From assembly GCA_964548535.1 (NCBI GenBank), contig CAZJRQ010000014.1:1-57845 (forward strand): DNA of 57,845 bases, in the 5' to 3' direction. Made by a program: the position numbers and the translations under genes. Below are positions 14,928 through 22,346 of the stretch, piece by piece. The notes below the pieces were generated by a model. That model did no database searches and was not told where the DNA came from. It worked only from the letters and a program-made list of their open reading frames with translations. The DNA comes from CAZJRQ01 sp964548535 (GTDB taxonomy: Bacteria > Bacillota > Clostridia > Oscillospirales > Ruminococcaceae). How positions within the stretch are numbered: the first letter of the stretch is position 1; each line of letters opens with the position of its first letter.

Positions 14928-15497
14928 GTGAAAAAAATCAATAAAAAACTTAAAGTGACACTAATTATTTTATTATCAATGGTATTAATCTTTATTTCTA
15001 TATGTATAGCATGGTTTGTTAGGTATAATATTCTGTTTGCTCCTTATAAGAAAAACAGCAATTTTGTACGCGCTGCCAATGGGGGTCATAATTTTTATAC
15101 ATATGAAACTAATGATGTTTGTGTTGATATTAATTTGCCAAGGTTTTTAGAATTCGGCGGTGTTATTAGCTCTATTACAACTCTTTATATTAAAGAAGAC
15201 GGCAGTTATGATTTTGATAATATGCCTAAATTTAATTGCAGGGTATTGTATCATCCAAAGCTTTTTGGAGAATCATATTTGCATTGGCAAATCCGTGACT
15301 ATGATGCTTATAAAGATTCAAAGATAGTAAGTGGACCTTCGTTTATAACTGATACTAATTTAGAATTAATAGAAGCCTATCAAGATGAAGGTCCCTCTGA
15401 ACTTACATATGACGATTGTTACGAAGATATTAAGGAATATTACAATAAATATATAGTAGATATTTGTGATAATAAAGCTTTTCAAAAAGTAGAATGA
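14928..15497 (+). CDS. membrane-anchored protein A of a tandem paralog pair, possible immunity protein
   Basis: GTG 14928 follows a GGGGG site; 189 residues. It has a lysine-rich start, one N-terminal transmembrane helix (about 9-33) and a ~155-residue external domain. It shares a clear pattern with the next gene: LPRFLEFGGVISS versus VPSFLDFGKDISS, a HWQIRDYD versus YWDIYDR block, and LTYDDCYEDIKEYYNKYIVDI versus LTYDSCYEYIYDFYNTYLVEI near the end. The two therefore arose by duplication. The domain matches no family I know. Its place between the secreted peptide and its transporter suggests self-protection or peptide maturation at the outer face of the membrane. Confidence 0.7.
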   Translation: MKKINKKLKVTLIILLSMVLIFISICIAWFVRYNILFAPYKKNSNFVRAANGGHNFYTYETNDVCVDINLPRFLEFGGVISSITTLYIKEDGSYDFDNMPKFNCRVLYHPKLFGESYLHWQIRDYDAYKDSKIVSGPSFITDTNLELIEAYQDEGPSELTYDDCYEDIKEYYNKYIVDICDNKAFQKVE

Positions 15498-15509
15498 TGG
15501 AGATTGATA

Positions 15510-16118
15510 ATGACTAAAATAAATTCTAAATATAAATTTGTGTTAAAATTATTGTTGATTATTTTTATAGCTGCTTTGTTGATTTTTGGCATAATATCAT
15601 TGATATGGTATATAAATTATTCAGTTGTATACAAGCCTTTAATTAATAATGATAAACTAACATGGAACGATGGTGCATATGAATATATTGATGATAATGA
15701 GTTTTCAGACGACAAAGTTGGTTCGTATTTTTATGTGAACGTTCCGAGTTTTTTAGATTTTGGCAAGGACATAAGTAGCACAATAGCTATAGCCATGCCA
15801 ATCGAGAAATCAGATGATGGTAAATCTTACGAAACTGATTTGATGAGATATGGTTCTGTTACGATAGCTTTTGGATATAAGAAAACTATGTTTGGCGAAC
15901 AGCAATTTTATTGGGATATCTATGATAGATCAGGGGATACATCACAAATGAAAGATGTTGAAATTTATACGAATGACAAGTTGGAGTTAATAAGCCAAAG
16001 ATCGGGAAATAATTGTGCATTGACATATGATAGCTGCTATGAATACATATATGATTTCTATAACACTTATTTGGTTGAAATATTTGGTGAAGATTGTTTT
16101 CCTAAATTAGAAAACTAA
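15510..16118 (+). CDS. membrane-anchored protein B, paralog of the preceding gene
   Basis: ATG 15510 lies 7 nt after GGAG; a TTG at 15504 is in frame but too close to that site. The product is 202 residues with an N-terminal transmembrane helix (about 9-33) and an acidic external domain. Its motifs parallel protein A: VPSFLDFGKDISS, YWDIYDR, LTYDSCYEYIYDFYNTYLVEI and a late cysteine. Divergence is high, so the duplication is old or both copies evolve fast, as immunity proteins do. Two copies for one secreted peptide is unusual. No known domain was recognised. Confidence 0.7.
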   Translation: MTKINSKYKFVLKLLLIIFIAALLIFGIISLIWYINYSVVYKPLINNDKLTWNDGAYEYIDDNEFSDDKVGSYFYVNVPSFLDFGKDISSTIAIAMPIEKSDDGKSYETDLMRYGSVTIAFGYKKTMFGEQQFYWDIYDRSGDTSQMKDVEIYTNDKLELISQRSGNNCALTYDSCYEYIYDFYNTYLVEIFGEDCFPKLEN

Positions 16119-16179
16119 TTTTTTAGTTTAAAATCCAATTATCCCCACAGATGTTATATAACTTTATAAAAAGGGCGTT

Positions 16180-18180
16180 ATGTTCATGAAAAAATTAAAA
16201 TATATTATTATAATACTTATACTCTCTCCTATTGTATTTTTCATGGGAGAAAGTGCTTTTCATTTTACAACCAATGATATTTCCAATAAATTTGCAAGCT
16301 GCACTTTAGATATAGATTCTGTGATAACAGATAAAGATGAAATTTCAGACTTATTTGAACTTTTAAACGAAGCAAAAATGCAAACTGGGTCAACACCATT
16401 TTTCATAGAATATACTTATCCATCTGCGATTGAAACGGCTATAATCGTTTATTGCAATCCAGAGGACGAGAGTTTAATCAAAGAACAAATGGATCTTAAA
16501 AGCTATTCCTACAAAAGTATTCTTTCAGGTACAATGAATATTGAATTTGAAAATATTAATAAAATATCAATTCTAAGAAATGGCACATGGATTCAATTTT
16601 TAGGCGATCAGAGCAGTTGTTCTGATTCAATAAAATTATTGTCACAAAAATATTCATTACGTAGTCAAAGTGCAGGGCAATATAACTCATCACCTATAAA
16701 ATTTATTTATGCCGCATATATTATTACAGCGATTATTATATTTATTCTAGGCATTTTTGATGTTGAAAATCAAAAAAAAGAGTATGTTGTAAGGGTTACA
16801 TCCGGAACCAACAAATTGGTAATTATAGTCAAAAATATAGTTATTGATTCGCTGGTTTATATATTGATAATTCTCATTTCCACATTGATTTGCACCCGAA
16901 TAAACAACGTAACTGAACTTGCTGATAAAATTATTGTTTTGTCTATTATAGCTGTGGTGTCTAACATTTTGCCATATACAGCTCTTGTTTTTTGTAATTA
17001 TTCAGCAGTAATAAGAGGAAAGAATTCAAAAAAAGCGGCTTTAGTTCTTGCTAATATTATTAATTGTGTTGTTATTATAGTATTGGTTATTGTTATTTCT
17101 GCAACTTATAACAGAATTGATAAAAACTCTGGATATATTAATGCCAAGAGCCTTTTTGAAAATGAAGGATATTCGTTCTGTGATTTTGAAATGTTTATGG
17201 ATGCTTCAACGCTTGTTGAAAAACATCGGGCATATGTAAATAACAATGAAGAAATATATCGTGATTATTATCAAGAATGCAAACCTATTATGCTTAGCGG
17301 GATATACTTGGGTGAAGATAATAACGATAATATACGCACTAACGCTATATACGCCAACTCAAATGCAGCTGAATACATTTGTTCATGGATAGATGGTTTG
17401 GAACTTTCCGACTTAGGCGATGAATACACAATAATTTATTATAAAAACGGTAATGAACGTGATATTGCAGACAAAGCACTGGAAGTAATCACTAACACGG
17501 AATGTGTGGATGATAATTGTAACTATGATTTTAATTATAAAACTATATCTTTAGATAAGCATTATAAGTCTATTGCCATGAACTCAAACTATGATAATTA
17601 TTTTGAACAACTTGATGATCCGATTATTATTATTAATAATATACCTGCTAATGAGATGAAAACTACTATAGAACAGGCAAATCGTGCCGCTCATTATAAT
17701 AAGATTATGTACAAAGCTTATGACGGCTTTGTTGATGAAGTTCAGGCAAAATATAATTTTGACAGGAACATTATTACAGACTGCTTGACACAGTATAATT
17801 ACTATTGGTCCATAAATAAAATCGCCATCATGTTTTTAATTTCATTCAGCATAATTATGATGATAGTAGAATTGCTTCTGAATATTTTTATTTTAAGAAG
17901 TTATTTTGAAATAAACGGAATAGAAATATGCTTAAAAAAGATAAATGGCTATACTTATGTCAAAAGATATGCAGATATATTATTTAATCGTGTTGCCTAT
18001 GTACTGCTGGGTTTATTAGTAGGCATAATTGTACTGATTTATTACGGCATCGTTCAATGGTATGTAGTTGTGATTATCTCTTTATGTTTGCTTGCAGTAG
18101 ATTTACTGGTTCTTTTCTTGAACACACAGAGAATTGAGATTAAAAACATGAGTCAAATAATCAAAGGTGGAGCTTTATGA
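16180..18180 (+). CDS. bacteriocin-associated integral membrane protein (FtsX/MacB-like permease)
   Basis: About 664-666 residues; start at ATG 16180 or the ATG at 16186, both near AAGGG. It has an N-terminal membrane helix (about 5-25) and an extracellular domain to ~165. A block of three to four helices (about 170-310) is followed by a second long external domain (~315-545) and a final group of helices (about 550-650). This length and layout match the bacteriocin-associated (putative immunity) membrane proteins found with lactococcin 972 homologs. They resemble MacB/FtsX permeases with duplicated halves. It overlaps the ABC ATPase gene by 4 nt (ATGA), so the two form one transporter that could export the peptide or remove it from the membrane. 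Confidence 0.75.
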   Translation: MFMKKLKYIIIILILSPIVFFMGESAFHFTTNDISNKFASCTLDIDSVITDKDEISDLFELLNEAKMQTGSTPFFIEYTYPSAIETAIIVYCNPEDESLIKEQMDLKSYSYKSILSGTMNIEFENINKISILRNGTWIQFLGDQSSCSDSIKLLSQKYSLRSQSAGQYNSSPIKFIYAAYIITAIIIFILGIFDVENQKKEYVVRVTSGTNKLVIIVKNIVIDSLVYILIILISTLICTRINNVTELADKIIVLSIIAVVSNILPYTALVFCNYSAVIRGKNSKKAALVLANIINCVVIIVLVIVISATYNRIDKNSGYINAKSLFENEGYSFCDFEMFMDASTLVEKHRAYVNNNEEIYRDYYQECKPIMLSGIYLGEDNNDNIRTNAIYANSNAAEYICSWIDGLELSDLGDEYTIIYYKNGNERDIADKALEVITNTECVDDNCNYDFNYKTISLDKHYKSIAMNSNYDNYFEQLDDPIIIINNIPANEMKTTIEQANRAAHYNKIMYKAYDGFVDEVQAKYNFDRNIITDCLTQYNYYWSINKIAIMFLISFSIIMMIVELLLNIFILRSYFEINGIEICLKKINGYTYVKRYADILFNRVAYVLLGLLVGIIVLIYYGIVQWYVVVIISLCLLAVDLLVLFLNTQRIEIKNMSQIIKGGAL

Positions 18181-18812
18181 TTGAGATTAATAATATTAAA
18201 AAATCTTTTGGAGATAATATCTTATTTAATAATTTGAGTCTGAATATAGCAGATAATGAACTTGTAGCAATCGTTGGTTCAAGCGGATGCGGAAAATCAA
18301 CACTATTGAACATAATAGGAGCAATCGAGCCATTTGATTCAGGAGAAATTTTAGTAGATGGAATTGATATTTCCAAAGAAAAAAATAAACTGATTTATTT
18401 TCGTGAAAAAGTAGGATTTTTATTTCAAAATTTTGCATTGATAGAAAATAAATTAGTATCGCAAAATATGAACCTTATACAGAAAAATTTTCGTAGTAAT
18501 ATTACAATTGAAGAATGTTTAGATAAGGTTAATCTTACAGATAAAATAAATGCCAAAGTTTGCACACTTTCCGGCGGTCAGCAGCAAAGAGTTTCGCTGG
18601 CAAGACTAATGTTAAAAAAATGCGATTTGATTTTAGCCGATGAACCAACTGGCTCACTTGATGAGGAAAATGGTAATCTTGTATTTGATATTCTAAAAAA
18701 GATGAAGAGTGAACAGAATAAAACGGTTGTTATCGTTACGCACGATACTCGTTTAGCTAATAAATGTGAGCGTATAATAAATTTAAATACGCTTTCTTCA
18801 AACACCTTATAA
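18177..18812 (+). CDS. ABC transporter ATP-binding protein, lactococcin-972-type/MacB-like
   Basis: 211 residues with all ABC motifs: Walker A GSSGCGKST (34-42), Q-loop FLFQNFAL, signature LSGGQQQRVSLARLM, Walker B LILADEPTGSLD and switch His in IVTHD. The short length and TGSLDE signature are typical of the LolD/MacB group that serves peptide exporters and mechanotransmission pumps, including the putative lactococcin 972 exporters. Its start overlaps the membrane-protein stop by 4 nt, so translation is coupled. It is the last gene of the cluster. Confidence 0.88.
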   Translation: MIEINNIKKSFGDNILFNNLSLNIADNELVAIVGSSGCGKSTLLNIIGAIEPFDSGEILVDGIDISKEKNKLIYFREKVGFLFQNFALIENKLVSQNMNLIQKNFRSNITIEECLDKVNLTDKINAKVCTLSGGQQQRVSLARLMLKKCDLILADEPTGSLDEENGNLVFDILKKMKSEQNKTVVIVTHDTRLANKCERIINLNTLSSNTL

Positions 18813-18988
18813 TGGTATGAACGTTAGCATATATTCATAAAATCTTTTCCGTCGCTGCTTGCTGTCAGGGACATTAAATGAAATTTGGAGGATAAGTTTA
18901 TGGCACAGTTAAAAATATGATATTTTTATTTGTGTCAGAGCAAACATTTCTGTGAATTGAAAGATATATATTGATTATATCGCACAAA

Positions 18989-19033
18989 AATGGCATGGTA
19001 AGATTTTAATTATCTTTCCATGCCATTCTATTT
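18989..19033. terminator. bidirectional terminator between convergent units
   Basis: AATGGCATGG / CCATGCCATT with an additional inner AAGAT/ATCTT pairing, about 16 bp of stem. It is flanked by A and T tracts and serves the bacteriocin cluster (+) and the ABC-2 exporter (-). The rest of 18813-19087 contains only a six-codon ATG frame at 18900 preceded by GGAGG, probably a gene remnant. Confidence 0.8.
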
Positions 19034-19087
19034 AACTTTTTATTCTACTATAGCCATATGTTGTTTTATAAATTATGCGATTGCTTT

Positions 19088-20878
19088 CTAAATTCTTGAG
19101 TTATCTGAAAGGATTGTGGTTTCTTTTACAAGACCGTATTTTTCTAATACCTCAATTGTTCTTGTGCAGTATTCATTTATAGTGATATAGTCACTATACC
19201 CAATTGAATAAAGTGGAAGTCCATTCTGCCAATTTACGGTGTTTTCGTAGTAATCTTCTGCATAAGCGACTTCAACTTCGTCAAGCAACTTGTCTATTTG
19301 CTTCTGTTTGATGGTGACGGTAGTTTCTTCTTTTTGTATAAATCCTTCATCATGTCCATATATATAATTTACTTTTATGCTTTGCGTACTTGTATCTTTA
19401 TAACCATTGTCTTTTATAGTTGATGTAAAACTGTTTCGGATTTTATTACTAAATTTTCTTGCTTGATCTTCAGCATATGATTTTGAAGTTTTTATATCTT
19501 CAGTGAGCTTATCAAGTTTACTATTTTGGACTGAGTAGTATCGGCTTATTTTTCTGCCGAAATTTGTGGTATATTCGAAATTCACATATGTATATCCATA
19601 AGTTTCAGGTTTGAAATATCGGTGATTGCCACTGTCGTTAATATCTCTGTTTTTATGATAAACATCATTAGATATTTCTTCAGTAACATCTTTATGTATG
19701 CTAATAATTTCAGAAATGATTTCGCTTTCTGCTATAGTACAATCTATGTTTTCATTTATATCATTATCGTTATAAAGTGTGTAATTTATTTCTATTGAGT
19801 TTACTGAAAACTGCATTGGTACTGATGTTTCTTGACCGAACATTCCGGTTTTTGTAGCGATTGCCACAAATGAGAATGAAATAATAACTGTGGCAACGAA
19901 CCGTATAATTGGAAAATGAATTTTCTTAAAACCTCTGTTTGCTATTACTTCAAATGTCATGTAGATTATGAAAATTGAAAATAGTGCCGGTGCAGATAAT
20001 ATTGAATCAGTATCATAAATGCTTCCAACAAAACCAATAGTCAATATAATAAGCATACCGTAAAATAAGCTTTTATGCACAAATGTAAGCGATACCTGCT
20101 CAGCTTTTCTTCTTACATATATAGCTTTTGAGGCAAAGAATATTGCTACATAAATTGCCAGACAGGTAAAAAACCATAGATAAAAACCTTTTGTAGTCTC
20201 GATTATATCAATTCCGTAAAATAAAATGCCTAGTGGGTTTGTGTATCCTTGTAAAAACTCGATAGAGTTATTCATTCCGATTAGATTGTTGCTAATTCTG
20301 TAATCTAATAAAAGTAGAGTTATAGGAATTACTGAATAGCACATTATTGTACTGTAAATTATCTCGAATAAAGTACCGCAGCAATTTATTACAAAAACGC
20401 ATATTGTGTAAATTACGATGACTAAAAGTATGGCTATCAAAATTGTCTCTACAACATTGCCTATGGTAAAATCAATACTTATAAAAATTTTACTGACAGC
20501 AACCATTATGATTGACAGGATTCCTCCAGCTGTAAATGGTATCAGCACTATTGAAAGTCCGCCAAAAAAATGGCTGAGGAATCTTTGATTTGCCGTCATT
20601 GGAAGAGCATAAATCATATCAACAGTAGTTTTTTTCCACAATTCCTTAAAACTGCCGATAGCCGCGATTATTGTTATTAGTGCCAATCCGACTCCGGCAA
20701 GTATTGATACTCCGATAAATCCATCATAGTCACTGGCATTACAGGCTTCATTTACTATAGCGATTATAGTTGTTAATGGATATGTTAACACTGAAAATAT
20801 TATCGAAAAAACAAATAGCTTTTTGTTCTGTACTGAAAGAGCAGTATTTTTAAAGTTATTCCAAAATGTTGCTGCCAT
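19088..20878 (-). CDS. ABC-2 type permease, partner of the adjacent ATPase
   Basis: Starting at ATG 20878 (GGAGGTG 8 nt upstream) the product is 596 residues; an upstream ATG at 20917 lacks a site. There are about 12 hydrophobic helices in the first ~370 residues, with helix pairs at 20-55 and 60-90 and a cluster to ~350. A large extracellular domain of ~220 residues rich in Asp, Asn and Tyr follows (ITKTG.., the HRYFKPETYGYTYVNFEY segment). It overlaps the ATPase gene by 23 nt. With a GntR/YtrA regulator it matches ytr/bcr-type exporters induced by cell-wall antibiotics or bacteriocins. The substrate is unknown; proximity to the bacteriocin cluster is suggestive only. Confidence 0.8.
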   Translation of the reverse strand: MAATFWNNFKNTALSVQNKKLFVFSIIFSVLTYPLTTIIAIVNEACNASDYDGFIGVSILAGVGLALITIIAAIGSFKELWKKTTVDMIYALPMTANQRFLSHFFGGLSIVLIPFTAGGILSIIMVAVSKIFISIDFTIGNVVETILIAILLVIVIYTICVFVINCCGTLFEIIYSTIMCYSVIPITLLLLDYRISNNLIGMNNSIEFLQGYTNPLGILFYGIDIIETTKGFYLWFFTCLAIYVAIFFASKAIYVRRKAEQVSLTFVHKSLFYGMLIILTIGFVGSIYDTDSILSAPALFSIFIIYMTFEVIANRGFKKIHFPIIRFVATVIISFSFVAIATKTGMFGQETSVPMQFSVNSIEINYTLYNDNDINENIDCTIAESEIISEIISIHKDVTEEISNDVYHKNRDINDSGNHRYFKPETYGYTYVNFEYTTNFGRKISRYYSVQNSKLDKLTEDIKTSKSYAEDQARKFSNKIRNSFTSTIKDNGYKDTSTQSIKVNYIYGHDEGFIQKEETTVTIKQKQIDKLLDEVEVAYAEDYYENTVNWQNGLPLYSIGYSDYITINEYCTRTIEVLEKYGLVKETTILSDNSRI

Positions 20879-21764
20879 ATCCAAGCACCTCCAATTCGTA
20901 AATAAATACTTCCTCAAGCGATAGCGGAAGAATATCCAAAATCAATGGATTTAGTGCAGAAAAAGTGTTCTCGATAGTTTCTTGATCCGCTCGAGCGATA
21001 ATATGAAAAACGCTATGGTTTTGGTCGATATGCAAAATATGAATTCCGGTTGATCTAATTGCTAATTCGGTTATACTTTGCTCATTGTTAAATGCCACTT
21101 GAATTTTATGTATGTTAGTTCGAACATTATTTAGCTGTCGATTGAAAATCAGCTGTCCTTTGTGGACTAGTGCCGCCATGTCGCAAAGCTCGTTAATTTC
21201 ATTTAGGTTGTGAGAACTTATTATTACAGTCATTTCACGCTCAAGCATTGCGTTTGCAATCATCTTTTTAACGATAATTCTCATTGTTGGGTCAAGTCCG
21301 TCAAAAGCTTCGTCGAGCAATAAATAATCAACGTGACATGATAACCCTATTATAACAATTGCCTGCCTTTTCATACCCTTTGAAAATGTGTTGAGTTTTT
21401 TATCTGTTGGTAAATTTATTGCGTTATTAAGCTTTAAAAAATCATCCTCGCTAAATGTTGGATAATAGCTCTTGTAAAAGTCTTTAAGCTGAATAAGAGT
21501 GTAGTTTGAAAATTGAACCGTCTCATCATTTATGAAAAAAATCCTCTGCTTCGAGGCTACGTTATCATAAATTTCTTGGTCATCAATTGTTACACTACCG
21601 CTATCCTGTTTGTACACTCCGCTTACTAGCCTAAGTATTGTTGATTTACCTGCTCCGTTTGAACCTAACAATCCGAATGCCGTTCCTTTTGGAATTTCTA
21701 AGCTCATGTTATCAAGTGCTTTAAAATCCCCAAAAGCTTTTGTTACACCATTAAGCTTAATCAT
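20856..21764 (-). CDS. ABC transporter ATP-binding protein (YtrB-like)
   Basis: ATG 21764 has GGAGG 9 nt upstream; 302 residues. Motifs: Walker A GSNGAGKST (about 34-42), a degenerate signature FSKGMKRQAIVII, Walker B YLLLDEAFDGLD, and switch His in ISSHNLNE. The C-terminal ~80 residues after the ATPase fold end in LSLEEVFIYELEVLG, as in ABC-2 exporters of the Bcr/Ytr type. It starts 8 nt before the stop of the GntR gene and runs into the permease, forming a three-gene operon read regulator-ATPase-permease. Confidence 0.9.
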   Translation of the reverse strand: MIKLNGVTKAFGDFKALDNMSLEIPKGTAFGLLGSNGAGKSTILRLVSGVYKQDSGSVTIDDQEIYDNVASKQRIFFINDETVQFSNYTLIQLKDFYKSYYPTFSEDDFLKLNNAINLPTDKKLNTFSKGMKRQAIVIIGLSCHVDYLLLDEAFDGLDPTMRIIVKKMIANAMLEREMTVIISSHNLNEINELCDMAALVHKGQLIFNRQLNNVRTNIHKIQVAFNNEQSITELAIRSTGIHILHIDQNHSVFHIIARADQETIENTFSALNPLILDILPLSLEEVFIYELEVLGYGSNILE

Positions 21765-22134
21765 TTTTTGAAACCTCCTCAATTTTATTTTTTAGATGCT
21801 CAACAAGTGTTTGCTCGTCAAATCCTGCATGAACTGCTTCTGTAATTGCAAAATCAAAATCAGAAAGCAAAAATTCATGTATGCTTTTTTCATCCTTTTT
21901 TGCAACAAAACTTCCACGTCCTGATATTGAATAAATCATTCCAGATTTCTCAAGTTCAGCATAGGATCTCGACACTGTGTTTGGATTTACCCCCAAATCC
22001 AACGCGAGTGATCTGACACTAGGCAACTGATCATTTTCGCTCAACACGCCTTTTAGTATGAGCTCAATAAACCGTCTGTTTATTTGCTCGAAAATCGGTA
22101 CACGACTTGTCATATCAAGTGCAATTATAGCCAT
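21757..22134 (-). CDS. GntR-family regulator, YtrA type
   Basis: 125 residues. The winged helix-turn-helix of the GntR family covers residues 10-78, with VPIFEQINRRFIELILKG, then LPSVRSLALDLGVNPNTVSRSYAELE and the wing GMIYSISGRGSFVA. The short alpha-helical tail (about 45 residues) is the hallmark of the YtrA subfamily, which represses its own ABC exporter operon. The ATG follows AAGGAGG by 12 nt. A dyad lies just upstream at 22171-22203. Confidence 0.92.
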   Translation of the reverse strand: MAIIALDMTSRVPIFEQINRRFIELILKGVLSENDQLPSVRSLALDLGVNPNTVSRSYAELEKSGMIYSISGRGSFVAKKDEKSIHEFLLSDFDFAITEAVHAGFDEQTLVEHLKNKIEEVSKND

Positions 22135-22170
22135 GATATCTGCTGCCTCCTTTGATTATATTTGATAAAT

Positions 22171-22203
22171 ACTGTCAAACTGTACTAATGCCACTATGAC
22201 AGT
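22171..22203. promoter_or_regulatory. ACTGTCA/TGACAGT dyad, candidate YtrA-type operator
   Basis: ACTGTCA (22171-22177) and TGACAGT (22197-22203) form a perfect 7-bp dyad with 19 bp between. It lies just downstream of the -10 of the minus-strand promoter, ideal for autorepression. Confidence 0.6.
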
Positions 22204-22206
22204 TAA

Positions 22207-22235
22207 ATGATAACACAAGTTCACAGTTTTGTCAA
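22207..22235 (-). promoter_or_regulatory. promoter of the GntR-ABC operon
   Basis: On the minus strand: TTGACA (22235-22230), 17-bp spacer, TATCAT (22212-22207). It is divergent from the kinase promoter, with only 9 bp between the two -35 boxes. Confidence 0.75.
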
Positions 22236-22244
22236 GCTTTTTCA

Positions 22245-22273
22245 TTGACAAAAATAAAAAATCATGATATAAT
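22245..22273 (+). promoter_or_regulatory. consensus promoter of the hybrid kinase operon
   Basis: Perfect TTGACA (22245-22250), 17-bp spacer, perfect TATAAT (22268-22273), giving a predicted start near 22280. Confidence 0.88.
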
Positions 22274-22293
22274 ACTAAAGTAATATATATTTA

Positions 22294-22338
22294 AAAGGCA
22301 ATGAAGCTAATTTTTAGGCTTCATTGCCTTTGTTTTTT
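22294..22338 (+). terminator. leader hairpin/attenuator before the hybrid kinase
   Basis: AAAGGCAATGAAGC / GCTTCATTGCCTTT is a perfect 14-bp stem with a 10-nt loop followed by GTTTTTT, starting ~15 nt after the predicted transcription start. It ends just before the GGAGG of the kinase. No upstream plus-strand gene needs terminating, so it acts on the kinase transcript itself. Confidence 0.7.
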
Positions 22339-22346
22339 GGAGGAAA

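Noticed and set aside
18900..18920. Six-codon ATG frame with GGAGG upstream as a leader peptide
   Set aside because: It is followed by no gene on that strand before the terminator; most likely a remnant.
22294..22338. Hairpin as the terminator of the GntR-ABC operon
   Set aside because: That operon is transcribed away from the hairpin on the minus strand; the hairpin lies within the kinase leader.
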